Below, piece after piece: positions 1-9,721 of a DNA stretch of 64,000 nucleotides. The notes under the pieces are model-generated. The model was given only the letters and a program-made list of their open reading frames with translations. It was not told the DNA's origin and did not search any database. The DNA is from Nannochloropsis oceanica (Eukaryota > Sar > Eustigmatophyceae > Eustigmatales > Monodopsidaceae): assembly GCA_004519485.1 (NCBI GenBank), contig CP038132.1, positions 1,173,001 through 1,237,000 on the forward strand, in the 5' to 3' direction. The position numbers and the translations under genes were made by a program. Positions within the stretch are counted from its first letter, which is position 1, and each line of letters starts with the position of its first letter.

Positions 1-1326
1 ACCGATCACAGTGGGTGGCCAAATGAGCAGGCACGTAACGTCAACAAGAAAGAGTTGATGCTCTATACAAGCGAATCGCGAGCTACACTCCGGTATGCCT
101 CCCCACCTTGGACACCGGGTTTCAATGACAGAAACAAATATGGCCACCAAATTGTCGCCGACTGGCTGGCTGTTAAAAATGGTAACCTTTATGGAGGGGT
201 AGATGTGCTCATTGACGCGTCGAAGTATGATCTTGACACTTTCAATGACTTCCATATGGTCCAAAAACGAGCTGTCGCGTACGGCGTGGCTCATGGCATA
301 TGTTCAAGGGATGGTGCAGACGTGAAAGCCATATGGAAACAAACTGTACGATTTGGAGGTTACCTTGCCACCGCCACGTGCAGGAAGGAGACTAATACAG
401 TCTATTCACTCTTCTTACCGCATGGCATGTCTCACTCCTCGGCGGTATTACACCATCAGGTTTCCAATGACTATTTAGCAATAGTCATTCCGGCCGGTTG
501 TTTCATCGAGGAGCTGATAGCATTTGTCCACCATTTGAACGATGCACTTGTTGGCATTGGCGGTTATATCCGTGTAGTCATTGGCTGGGGCGAGTGTAAT
601 GGGGAGGGTGAAGCCTTAGTTCATCAGTCAGAATCAGCAGCATCCAATGGAAGCCATTTATTGAAGGATGCGCCTTCAATCCATGAGCGTATCACCGACA
701 TTACAGGTCCCAGTGTTGCCGTCAAGTTGATTCACACCCATCAGCCGTTTTCAAGATCTTCCACGCTTGCAAGCGCCTTGCAGAAGACTTGGCCAAAGGA
801 ACTCGTGGTTATACTTGACGTCGACATGCGCGTTAGTCCAACATTTTTTAGAACGATCAAAGGGGTTGTCGTCCAACGTCAAACCATCTATTTTCCCATC
901 CCTTTCTCCAGATACAACCCGACCCTTATTGACCGTTGGTTGGACCTTCAGTCTGTTGAAAATGTCACTCGTCCTTATTTTCACGAGACGTTTACCATCT
1001 CAAAAAGCACTGGCCACTGGGTTCAATATGGCTACGGTATGGTCGCCGCGTATGCCAGCGATTTACGTACGCTCGAAGGTTACGATGTATCGAATAAGGA
1101 ATGGGGTATGGAAGATGTGGACTTATACAAATCAGCCGTGGCCTCCCATCTCGAAGTTCTGCGATTGACGGATCTGAATCTTGTCCACATATACCACCCC
1201 AAAAGCTGTAAACGGTTTTGTGATAATGCCCTGCCCGGCCGTTATAGAATGTGCCTGGGGGCAAAGTGGTCCACTGAAGGCACAAACATCATGCTGGGTC
1301 TTCTACTTGAAGATAAAATCATGTAG
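1..1326 (+). CDS. 3' part of large multi-domain glycosyltransferase (left duplicate)
   Basis: The frame is open from base 1 and ends at TAG 1326. It is identical to the last 441 codons of the complete gene at 11327-14671, so the 5' part lies beyond the window or is missing. It covers the end of the GT31-like module and the whole C-terminal module, including the DVD triad and the WGMEDVDLY motif followed by VHIYHPKSC. These are features of the chondroitin-synthase/CSGALNACT type of GalNAc or hexosyl transferase. Whether this copy has its own start and anchor cannot be seen here. If it has none, it is a 3' duplicate remnant. Confidence 0.85.
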   Translation, partial: TDHSGWPNEQARNVNKKELMLYTSESRATLRYASPPWTPGFNDRNKYGHQIVADWLAVKNGNLYGGVDVLIDASKYDLDTFNDFHMVQKRAVAYGVAHGICSRDGADVKAIWKQTVRFGGYLATATCRKETNTVYSLFLPHGMSHSSAVLHHQVSNDYLAIVIPAGCFIEELIAFVHHLNDALVGIGGYIRVVIGWGECNGEGEALVHQSESAASNGSHLLKDAPSIHERITDITGPSVAVKLIHTHQPFSRSSTLASALQKTWPKELVVILDVDMRVSPTFFRTIKGVVVQRQTIYFPIPFSRYNPTLIDRWLDLQSVENVTRPYFHETFTISKSTGHWVQYGYGMVAAYASDLRTLEGYDVSNKEWGMEDVDLYKSAVASHLEVLRLTDLNLVHIYHPKSCKRFCDNALPGRYRMCLGAKWSTEGTNIMLGLLLEDKIM

Positions 1327-1509
1327 AGCAAAACAAACCACAAAAACGTCTTTCGCTCATATAGATGTCGGAAACGTGTACGCTGAAGCCATTTCTTCAT
1401 GGCCTGTATGGAATGGATGTGTGTGTAGGAATGTGGTGCATTTCACGTACAAAGGATACCTCATTACACCCTCACAACCCTCACAAGAGACTAGCTACTC
1501 CATAAGGAC

Positions 1510-2004
1510 TTATTTTGTTTCGATTTTTTGCTTTTCACGAGATGACTTCAATATCATGACACTTCGCATGTGTAAATCTCGACAGCGTTTGGGTCCTTGG
1601 AAATAATCCTTGAAAACGTAGTGTTCGTTTGTTGTGGGACTTACGGGCTCTGGGCCGTTCACCAATAAGGACGGATCTAGGATGAGCTGTCGGTCCGCCA
1701 TGGGGGCAAAAGGAATACCCCTCACCCTATCTCCAATCCCGCCACATGAGTCCCGGTTGGAGTAGCATAGAGGGACCAGTTTTCGGTTCTTGGGCTTCTC
1801 AATGTCCCCGAATATTGACAGGAAGTGAGAAATTCCAGACGTATCAAAGTCATTCCCATCTCCTTCTTGGAAAAGAAGATCTTCGTAGATATTCACAGGA
1901 ACCACCAAACAAACACGGTGTTCGAATATTATTAACAATGAGCACGTCAGGATAAGGGCCAGGTACGAGAAGCAACACTCGTTTGGAAATGTTGCCTTAG
2001 TCCT
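1510..2004 (-). CDS. Fucosyltransferase-like fragment (CGGIGDR motif), left duplicate
   Basis: A 164-codon frame opens after a plausible acceptor (ATTACAG before 2004). It starts with a hydrophobic stretch resembling a signal anchor (CCFSYLALILTCSLLIIF) and reaches CGGIGDRVRGIPFA. The CGG(I/L)GDR motif is the nucleotide-sugar-binding signature of NodZ/FUT8/O-fucosyltransferase-like enzymes (established knowledge). There is no in-frame ATG after the upstream stop, so either a first exon lies upstream or the start is lost. The frame stops about 60 residues after the motif, much shorter than usual for the superfamily, so this is a truncated gene or one missing a downstream exon. It faces the large GT gene tail to tail. 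Confidence 0.45.
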   Translation of the reverse strand, partial: RTKATFPNECCFSYLALILTCSLLIIFEHRVCLVVPVNIYEDLLFQEGDGNDFDTSGISHFLSIFGDIEKPKNRKLVPLCYSNRDSCGGIGDRVRGIPFAPMADRQLILDPSLLVNGPEPVSPTTNEHYVFKDYFQGPKRCRDLHMRSVMILKSSREKQKIETK

Positions 2005-2378
2005 CTGTAATTGATGCAGCTACATCGGGAAAATTAATTAAGTCTTCGTGCTGCAGGCACAAGGAAGGGAAGACAGATACACGCGTGAAAAAGCGGTTCA
2101 AGGTCAGTTCCGTATCTTCCAATGCCTGTGAGCCTGTCTGTCTGCTAGTCGTCAAATCATGTACAGAACAGAGCGATATAATGCTGTGTAGAACTCCTAA
2201 TTTCGGTCAACAATAACAATTCACTGACTATCTATTGTCTTTCACTTCTCATTTTGTTATTATAGAAGTGTTGCGCACAAAACTTCTCGCGATGACATCG
2301 GTCAAAGCAGGGACATGACAAGACGATTTCGAGCAAGGGATAGCGCAACTGTACCACAAGAGGCCCATGCTCTGGCAT
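2005..2378. other. Intergenic, no gene seen
   Basis: AT-rich spacer between the fucosyltransferase-like fragment and the GT25-like gene. It could hold an upstream exon of the former, but no frame with an ATG and donor stands out. Confidence 0.5.
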
Positions 2379-3665
2379 CTAAGCTTTTGGATGCAAACGT
2401 TGCACCATGATCGAGCTTGGGAGTGTATGCTCTATTTGTGTGAGGAGATAATAGATGATATCATCAATCCCAACGGGTAGAGATCCTAGTGGTGCGAGTG
2501 CGATGAGATCAGCCGTCAATGAGGATACGCTCATAGTCTCTGATGCTTCCAGATTGCCATAGCATCGTTTTGCCGGGTCGTGCATAGGCGTTACACTGTT
2601 TTCTGTACTGCAAAAGAGCTTCAAAATGAAAGGACCATCGCTTTCAATCGAATGCTTTTTCAAATCGTCCCGTGATATCTTGAGCAACTCGCTTGATTCA
2701 ACGATCAGGGCAACTTCGGGTCGAGGCGAGGGAAACACAAAGTCTTCCAACCTCCATCTCATGAGTTGACTATGAGAAACTTGATCCCGATGTCCTCGGA
2801 TCAAGCTTTCCCGAACGTCAGCAATGACCATGTTCGGAAACGCAACAAAAGATTGCCTTGTATAGAGTTCATACATCTTGCCCAAAGGAAGCATGTCGAA
2901 TGGCGACTCCCATGAGCTTGCAATTGCGATAATTTCATCAAGAATAGAACTATCCAAGCCCAAAGCAAACGATCCATACGTGTGAAATAAGCGAGGCTGG
3001 TAATACCCGTCTGTTATTGCCAGCGTCTCATTGACACTCGTCCAGTCATATTGTGAGGCACCTAGCTGAACAATCTTCCAATCGTGCCTAATCTTGGAAA
3101 AGAATCCACGTGCTTCGTTGCTAAAGTTATTACATAAGATGATATCATCATCTAGGATAAGGATCTTCTGGTGGTCATTCTTAATTGCATCCGCAAATAC
3201 GTCCAACATAGTATGTATATAGCCAAATGTAGCCGCCGATTCCATGAAGTGATGACCTAGTAAGACTTCCCGATCCGCGTATTCAGGAAATACTTGGAGC
3301 TGCCCAAGTTGACGCTTGCGATATTCGTTGTACATGTTGGAAACGGCAGCGTCGCTATCAGTGGTGGCTCGCATGACTTTGTAGCTTATGCAGTATGTGC
3401 GCAGTTGCTTATCGATACGTAGTAGTTTACCCAAGGAACCATTCGCATTTTTGACGTACACCATATCAAAGACATGATTTAAGTTGTAAGGATCTGTATC
3501 CATCGCAAAAGGATGCGTATTTAGCTTTGCGAACTCGTACTGCCATAGATTTACGACAGCAAGTGCAAATACGATTTGCATAAGGCGACGACGCGTACCC
3601 AAATAGACAGCGCTTCTACCAACATGTTTTCTTCTATGTCTTGAAAGAACTGTTCTTTTATCCAT
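2379..3665 (-). CDS. GT25-like type II membrane glycosyltransferase, left duplicate
   Basis: Single-exon 428-aa protein starting at ATG 3665. It has a basic N-terminus (KRTVLSRHRRKH), a signal anchor at about residues 28-45 (a type II Golgi-style topology) and a luminal catalytic domain. The DDD triad at residues 172-174 sits in KILILDDDIIL, followed by WKIVQLGASQYDW and a TYGSFALGL segment. This order resembles glycosyltransferase family 25 (LPS galactosyltransferases, procollagen galactosyltransferases), where the acidic motif binds the metal and nucleotide sugar. The C-terminal ~150 residues match nothing I recognise. It is intact, with an identical twin at 15724-17010. Donor and acceptor sugars cannot be deduced. 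Confidence 0.75.
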   Translation of the reverse strand: MDKRTVLSRHRRKHVGRSAVYLGTRRRLMQIVFALAVVNLWQYEFAKLNTHPFAMDTDPYNLNHVFDMVYVKNANGSLGKLLRIDKQLRTYCISYKVMRATTDSDAAVSNMYNEYRKRQLGQLQVFPEYADREVLLGHHFMESAATFGYIHTMLDVFADAIKNDHQKILILDDDIILCNNFSNEARGFFSKIRHDWKIVQLGASQYDWTSVNETLAITDGYYQPRLFHTYGSFALGLDSSILDEIIAIASSWESPFDMLPLGKMYELYTRQSFVAFPNMVIADVRESLIRGHRDQVSHSQLMRWRLEDFVFPSPRPEVALIVESSELLKISRDDLKKHSIESDGPFILKLFCSTENSVTPMHDPAKRCYGNLEASETMSVSSLTADLIALAPLGSLPVGIDDIIYYLLTQIEHTLPSSIMVQRLHPKA

Positions 3666-4301
3666 TGAGAATTCCTGTCGCTGGACAACACCAGGCGAAA
3701 AATATTAGATTGTTATATATTTTTATTGCCAAATAGTGCTCAAAGTTTTATACTCCGCGCTCAAAACGCCTATTTTGCGAACAAACTCTCTACCTTGGCG
3801 AATGTAAACTGCACGATCCACAAGCGAACAAAACATGTCAAACAAGGGCAGTCTATGGAAGTCTGGCCATTGCATGCCCAACAATATATAACTGCAATTG
3901 GTTGTCAAAAACGCATGCATGGGAGAGTACGAATACTCTCCATTATGCTACCCAGGGGGAAAACGCGACGTTACCAAGCCTTTCGAAGCCCTCAAGTTCG
4001 GATGCATCATGTAGGCGCCCCGGCCGTACGCATTTAACTTCAGGTGTTTGTTATTAACATCTACTCATGCTCTAGCTACTATCAACCGGTTAGAGGGCCA
4101 TTGGAGAAAAGGACATACGAGGTGGCCGGCAGGGGCACTTTGACCAATCTACTTGCTAACATAATTTACTATGTATATTCGATTTTTGAAAAAGAGGAAA
4201 AATTGGATGCTGCTGAAGTTGCTAATACTAGTGGCAGTACGATCGTAGTACTGCTGTAGTGACCGTCATCAGCAGTGGTTCTCCAGACAAACCACAACAA
4301 C
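3666..4301. other. Intergenic between two glycosyltransferase genes
   Basis: A 636-base AT-rich region. Short frames on both strands (for example 65 codons, minus, 3723-3920) have no recognisable motif and I do not call them genes. The divergent upstream region of the GT25-like gene lies here, with an AT-rich TTATATATTTTTA stretch at about 3712-3724. Confidence 0.5.
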
Positions 4302-5180
4302 TTATTCACGAATCCGCGAGGCCCAAATAGGATACTGTGCTTGATTTGGCGGCCAGGTTTCGTCAGAAAGTAGGACACAACCCAATTGTTTCCGAGTTAC
4401 ACTCGAAATACTCTGATCATGACGATTATCCATGAATTCAGGGTTTGCTTTTTTGGCTTCGTCATTGTATTTATACTTAACCACCGATCTCGGCCTGATA
4501 TGTGATTCAATTTGCTCAACCATTGTCGTAAATGGTTTCCTTTTTGCAGAATCAAAACCGTTCCGGCGATTTGCCCCGATTTTCGGATTGAATCATTCTT
4601 CGTCACGTTCAAGGCTTGAAAGATGACTTCGATGGTATAATGATCTTCCGGTTTGTGCAGTTGAAAGCCAATCACATCGTATGGGGATTCTTGTATCATT
4701 TGCAAATACTCTCTGAACCGAGATTCCCCCGCTTTATTGAGTTGACATCCTGCATCGATGTAGACCAAAAAGTCACCCTCGTTCATCAAATCTAAGGTCA
4801 TTCCAATCAATGCTGACTTCCATATCCAGTAGCCCCCTCCACAACTCAGAGATAGAACATCCTTATACTTTTCTTTAAAATCTGACGGGAGATCCTCAGG
4901 TCCGAGCGCTTCTATAGAGGCAAACCAACCTGTATCATTGGCTTCTTGTAGGATCCTCTATTTTGATTTAGTAAACTTGTTATCTCCGAAGGTACGGAAA
5001 AAGACTTGCGGCCCCTTGACTGTTGCTGTTGCTGCTTGAGAAGGCTTCGAGGGAAACGTCAGTCACCCCAAGATGCAAAAGCAGAACTACAGCCAGCAGT
5101 CCTAAAGGCAGCAATGAACCTCTTCTACTACTAGCAGCAGCAGTAGATTTCCCTTGCAACCTTGGACTTGAAATCGGCAT
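4302..5180 (-). pseudogene. DAGC-motif glycosyltransferase with a 40-nt intron and a frame break (left duplicate)
   Basis: ATG 5180 opens a short signal-anchor exon (LLPLGLLAVVLLLHLGV at about residues 26-42). A 40-nt GT-AG intron at 4956-4995, with a TTTACTAAAT branch-like site, keeps phase into the catalytic region. That region contains GGGYWIWKSALIGM, GDFLVYIDAGCQLN and, near the end, DNRHDQSISSVTRKQLG. These three blocks in this order mark a widespread but poorly named family of putative glycosyltransferases in bacteria, algae and giant viruses. The last block is in another frame: reading shifts near the A5 run at 4541-4545 (minus strand). The same break is in the other copy, so it predates the duplication or is real slippage or an assembly-wide error. 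Confidence 0.65.
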
Positions 5181-5390
5181 GGTGATGAAGTAATGCTGAT
5201 GGTGGTAGTGAGAAAAGACAGGAAGGCAATGAGGAGAGCTATTTTTAAATTTTAATCCTTGTCGTGGTTTACTTCCTGAAGTCCACAGACTTTTATTGTG
5301 TGAGTTAGTGATTCAATTACTGACTTATCATAAGGAAAGAGACATCGAATCCCAGTCTTTTTTCCCTGAACAATCTTTTTTCCCTAATCT

Positions 5391-5565
5391 GGGGCTCTGC
5401 CGCTAGAGCCCCGCGAGGGGGGGCTTGTGACTGAATATTACGATATCGTTTTTAACCGTAGAAATATTCATGAATGCGGATGGGTATCAGGGCACATGTC
5501 TATACAGCATACCGTCCTCTACATGTTCTTCAATTTTAATACCTGCGCATTAATTTTCCGAAATG
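5391..5565 (+). repeat. Dispersed 175-bp repeat beginning with a GC hairpin
   Basis: Begins with a perfect hairpin (GGGGCTCT, 6-nt loop, AGAGCCCC) followed by GCGAGGGGGG. The whole block recurs inverted at 10587-10761 and, through the large duplication, at 18736-18910. The two sequence versions differ at scattered sites. The hairpin terminus suggests the end of a non-autonomous DNA element; the family is not identified. Confidence 0.7.
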
Positions 5566-5591
5566 TTACACGGGTCCCAGAATCGAGAACG

Positions 5592-7024
5592 GCAATTGAT
5601 CGCAGAACCTCTAGCATGTGATTTATATTTGCAGGTGTGTGCAGGAAGGTAAGTACACGTGAGATAAGGGCGGGAAGATGGTTCCAAAGGGTAAATCACC
5701 ACAGTGACACATAGTACTCAAGTCACAAAAACAGAGTCATAAACGAGTTTATATGGGCGCTTTCAGCCAGATGCCGCTGGTCGTTCGCAAGATGAATTCC
5801 TCCTCTCCCTCTTTCACTTTAGGTGCCCTTGATACAGAGTGTTCTGGCTACCGTGGAGGGATATGGGAAGCAAAAGAATACTTGAGCAATACAATGCTAT
5901 ATTATTGGTTGTTGCGTTGCCATTCACTTAAGTACCTCTATCCTGTCCCGAAACACAGATACATGTCTAGGTGACTGCTACAAAGATTGTCACTATAATA
6001 TAGATATAAGGAGTAAAGGACGCCTGCAGGTGATGTTGTGTCCCATTTACCAACATCTTTTGCCACGGATTATCTGATACTGCGTTGATTCAGCCTGCCA
6101 GGGAAGTTTACGTTAGAAACCCTAGATACAGACGAGCTATCGGGTGTCACATAGAGCATCCGCGCCCCTAGATAAAATCAAGCGATTATGAAACACAAAA
6201 AAGGGAGAAAATACACAATGACAACCATAAATAAAGGTAGAGGGGAAGTAAAGAAAACCAAAACCATTTTCCTGCAGGAGAGCGAAGGCAATAAAACATT
6301 TCTGCTCCTTTGGACATGAAGATGACATTGCCCCATAAAAATACATTAGCAAACTAGACATATTATAAAAGGTATCTTTAATTTGTATCCAGGTCACACG
6401 TTGGACGATTATTCTGCCAAAATGGCCCGTACGACTCATTGTTACGGTAGTCGTCAACTGTCGTCGATAATCATGTGATAAGTCATAGTCGTGCATGATT
6501 TCCATCGAAAACGACTACCAGATGTCGTAGTCGTGTCTGATTTTTATCGAGCGACGACTAGCAGTCGTCGCAGTCGTGCATGAATGTTATCAAGCGACTA
6601 CTATTCAGTCGTCGCGTTCGTCCATATTTTCATCGACCTACGACAATATACAACTTATAGCCGTCACAACGACCTTGAACACTGTAAATTGTCGTTATCC
6701 AGCGGTTTAGAAGTGAATCAAAGGTTGGATGACTACTCTGTGAAGATGGTCTGTACGACTGACTATTATAATAGTCGTAAAAAGTCATTGATAGTCATGT
6801 GATTGGTCGTAGTCGTGCATGATTTCCAACGACTACGACGACTAATAGTCGTGCATGATTTCCATCAAGGACGACAAACGATCGACAAAATTATACCGGT
6901 AGTCGTTCAACGTGTGATCCAGGTGCTTTACAAGGGGTCGGAACGCTCAGGGAGAGGGCTTCCTATGAATTTGTCCTAAGTGTTCCGTTGGCCACCACAT
7001 TATCACAAATGCAAGTGCTGTACT
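5592..7024. repeat. 1.43-kb dispersed repeat, related to the bZIP-PAS 5' flank
   Basis: Collinear, with roughly 10% differences by eye, with 25848-27344, which lies immediately upstream of the bZIP-PAS gene at 24208-25816. A shorter, more diverged relative lies upstream of the second bZIP-PAS gene (about 41040-41310). It includes a 73-codon frame kept open in both main copies (5753-5974; 26009-26230) that has no recognised motif. It is probably a displaced copy of a regulatory region rather than a gene. Confidence 0.75.
6400..6910. repeat. GTCGT/ACGAC palindromic minisatellite tract
   Basis: Irregular tandem units built on AGTCGTGCATGATTTCCATC, interleaved with their complement (CGACTA...TAGTCGT). 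Single strands could fold into many hairpins. The corresponding tract in the 25848-27344 copy is at about 26655-27235. Part of it, inverted, opens the 618-bp duplicate at 36844 and 56620. No coding potential. Confidence 0.8.
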
Positions 7025-8185
7025 TACAAGCAACACATTTATCTTGGTTGGTGTACTTACAAGCAACACATTTAACTTGGTTGGAGTCGAAATTATGCAC
7101 TCAAAAAAGGTTGTCGCATTTTTGGTTTTTCGATGGGTTTTCTAACCTCCCCGCAAAAATATTTATTGTTGCTTCTTTCACCTTCAACAAATTTATTTAC
7201 ATCCATTTTGTGAACGGTAGTCAATGCAGCCTTCTCCTCCTCCATCAATCTACACATTTTACACCCAGAGAGGCAATAGATGGCATTAATTTGGTGTTTA
7301 GAGTGTATGTTTGTGTGTATTTGCTATCTCTTGAATAACTGATTTTGATGTTCTATGTTCTATATTCTACGTATTTATTTTTTTGGGAAAAAAATAAATA
7401 ACCCTCCATTTCCTTAGAATATCGCTAATGACCCTCCAATTGCGCGTATATAGTATATGTAGCATATCAAGCTTTGCGCTCAAGGCCCGGACTTTTCAAG
7501 GGATATCATGCCAATGTGTTTAATCCTAATCTTCGGTCGGTCAGTATCGTTCTTGATAGATATTTCGACTCGATCGACACGTTCCATTCAGGAACTACAA
7601 TTGAAAAGGAGGGAGACGGGGGCGTACTTCCCTATTGCCGATCAAGGAGACGGCGATTCCCTCCGCGCCGAAGCGGCCAGTGCGACCGACGCTAACCCTC
7701 GGATATAAGTCTCAGGGGCCCTGGTGGTGTATGAGTACGATTATTTGGATCGAATGCATTAGATGTATGATAACTCGCATATCGTGTATGACCACTTGCA
7801 TGACTTGTACGACTATTCGCGAGGGGTGCATTCCTTTCATGCTCTGTGGAAGAACGTGGTGGAATCAGTCCCTCCCTCCCTCCCTCCTTGACTTCCTCCA
7901 TCCCTCCTGATCCCGTGTCCGTGAAGCTCCCCTCCTCGTCACTCCGGGCCACGCGCGGTTGGAAAGGCATGTCAAAATTCACGACCCACACTATGCCTAG
8001 GTAGGTAGAGAGGTGGGTAGGTAGGAGTGGAAGGAAGGAGGGAGGGACGTCGGGATGTGGCAATAAAACCCTCTTCTCTACTGTCGGTGATTCTTCTGCC
8101 ACCTCAGGCCAACTTCATCCCATCTGTTGCTTCTAATCCTTTTATCTCCCTCCCTCCCTCATTCCCTCCGTCTCTCCCTCCCTAC
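7025..8185. other. Non-coding stretch leading into CCCT-rich DNA
   Basis: Contains a near repeat of TACTTACAAGCAACACATTT (7021-7074), an AT-rich segment at 7320-7400, and CCCT/AGGG tracts from about 7870. Frames here are short or are made of the simple repeat; no gene is supported. Confidence 0.5.
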
Positions 8186-8275
8186 CTTCCACGTCAATGC
8201 CCCGGGAGAGCAAGTCGGTGGCGACCAGCACGTTCCGATGGCCCTGGGTGAAGTCAGCGAAATAAATGTCGCGCT
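8186..8275 (-). pseudogene. Orphan exon of a DEAD-box RNA helicase (left duplicate)
   Basis: A 90-nt block bounded by an acceptor (CTTTAG) and a donor (GTAGGG) encodes RDIYFADFTQ followed by GHRNVLVATDLLSRGIDVE. The latter matches motif V and the preceding segment of the RecA2 lobe of DEAD-box helicases such as eIF4A and DDX6 (established family pattern VATDLLARGIDV). No other helicase motif (Q motif, DEAD, SAT, HRIGR) was found within several kb, and the flanks are CCCT/AGGG simple repeats. It is best read as a single stranded exon left by rearrangement. A functional helicase with very long introns is possible but not supported. Confidence 0.65.
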
Positions 8276-8452
8276 CTAAAGAGAAAGGAAGGGAGGGGAA
8301 GAGGGAAGAAAGGGAGGGATTGGAGAAGGGAAGGGGGAGGAAGAGAGGAAGGGATGACTTGATAAACAATTTATGCCAGGGGGGTGGAAAAAGAGAGGAA
8401 GGAAAGAAAGGAGGCATTTGTTCCGTGAGGGACGGAGGGAGGGAGAGAAGAG

Positions 8453-8690
8453 GAGCACTCTCCATTACGTCCAGATATTTGTTTACAAAGCAGCAGGCCC
8501 TCACGGTGTACAATCCGACGCAGCAGATTGATTCCCTTGTTGCCACATGTTTTTGCTTGCTTTCGCTGTGCACGTAAGGCTGGCTGGCTGACCCTTGACA
8601 GAGAGTAACACCACGTGTCCACATGTCGTGCCTGCACTCCGCCGCCCCCGCCCGCCGCCCCCTCTCTGTCATTAGCCCTCTTAAAACCCT
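8453..8690 (-). repeat. Diverged single relative of the 304-bp satellite monomer
   Basis: Read on the minus strand, this segment aligns with the 304-bp satellite unit of 46920-52920. Shared anchors include GCAGGCACGACATGTGGACAC, split here as GCAGGCACGACATGT and ACACGTGGTG, then GGATTGTACACCGTGAGGGC and AACAAATATCTGG. Identity is roughly 70% by eye. A lone diverged copy outside the array marks the likely source sequence of the satellite. Confidence 0.7.
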
Positions 8691-8737
8691 CTCCCAGCTC
8701 CCATCTCAAATCCACCTGCCCATACATGCAGTGTCAC

Positions 8738-9237
8738 AAATTGCCGGAATCAAGGACCGACATTCTGCGATAGTAGACATCGCTTCAATACGAGGACGCG
8801 CATCTGGTATTCACAAGACCAAAGGCTTCACAAAGGGAAAGAAACACACGCGGTAGTAGAAACGCTGTGCGAATACATCATGAGCAAAAGAGAAGGGTTA
8901 GAAAGGAAGAATATGGAGTACATGTTTGAGATAGACATTCACCAGAAAATGAGCATGCTTCTCCATCGCTGCCATCAATCTGCTCATGCTCTTTCTCATT
9001 ATTATACCCGCGTTTTCTTTGTACCTGAAATATATTTCAAAATATATGGACAAACAAGCTGCTGCTGCTCCCTCCTTCTCATCCTTTCCCCCTCCCTCGC
9101 TTCATTGCTACGTTGATGTGATGCTCCCCTTCTTTATCCCTCCATTCCTTCCTCCCTCCCTTGTCCTTCTCCCCTGGATGAAGGTGGAGACGAAGACGTT
9201 GTAGTCCTCCAGGTTAAGAACCGCGTGCCATCACATG
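8738..9237 (+). repeat. Diverged single relative of satellite segment X
   Basis: Collinear with the ~472-bp spacer segment of the higher-order repeat (for example 49048-49519), sharing CATTCACCAGAAAATGAGCATG, split here as CATTCACCAGAAAATG and AGCATG, and the block AGTCCTCCAGGTT near its end. On the minus strand that last block reads LNLEDYNVFVSTF, an exon-like piece of an unrecognised gene. It lies right after the monomer-like copy, as in the array, but the monomer is inverted here. Confidence 0.7.
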
Positions 9238-9679
9238 GAGTGAAAGTGCTGAGGGGAGAGAGGGAGGCAGGGAGGAAAAGGTGGGTGGGGGGTAAGGGGA
9301 AATGATTCGATTTATATTTTAAACTCGGTCCCTCTGAACTCGACTCCTGAAGTAAACTCTTAATCCGTGATTTTGAACACTCTTAAATATCATGCGCAAA
9401 TTCGACGACTTGTGGACGGTGCAAATAACATCACCTTCGTCATGTGCGAATTACAGGCACCGCCGTTGCACCATTCTGATGTTCCTGACCAAGCCTTAAA
9501 TGACATGACGACGACACCCTCCTCCCCCGACTGGATGCCCTTCAGATGTCCCAATGGCGCCGTCGCCTCCTCGCGTGCTTCGAGCCCAATACCGTCCTCT
9601 TTGGCCGAATTTTTCCAACCAAGGCCACCCATTTTACCCCTCTTTCTTACTACAAAATAAAAAGGCATTATCGTCTCTG

Positions 9680-9721
9680 TTAGGGTTAGGGTTAGGGTTA
9701 GGGTTAGGGTTAGGGTTAGGG
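9680..9721 (+). repeat. Interstitial telomeric repeat, (TTAGGG)7
   Basis: Seven perfect TTAGGG units followed by a degenerate TTAAGG, in a non-terminal position 362 bases past the end of the left duplicate. TTAGGG is the telomere unit of stramenopiles among others. Such arrays are left by healed breaks, end fusions or telomere capture. Confidence 0.95.

Larger units (their letters stand above)
1..9318. repeat. Left copy of a >=9.3 kb direct segmental duplication
   Basis: Every reading frame and all text compared by eye between 1-9318 and 13346-22663 agrees at a constant offset of 13345. The one difference noticed is C at 9038 versus A at 22383. Identity stops abruptly after 9318/22663. The left end runs off the window, so the true length may be greater. 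The right copy continues into sequence (22664 on) that resembles 53481 on, whereas the left copy continues into unrelated DNA, so the 9318/9319 joint looks like the derived one. Near-identity implies a very recent duplication, active gene conversion or an assembly duplication. Confidence 0.95.

Noticed and set aside
751-1285. Antisense frames within the large GT gene (also 14096-14630)
   Set aside because: Shadows of a strongly supported coding strand; no motif of their own.
8142-8672. 176-codon minus frame as a complete helicase
   Set aside because: Only the 8186-8275 block is helicase-like; the rest is translated CCCT repeat and satellite-related sequence.
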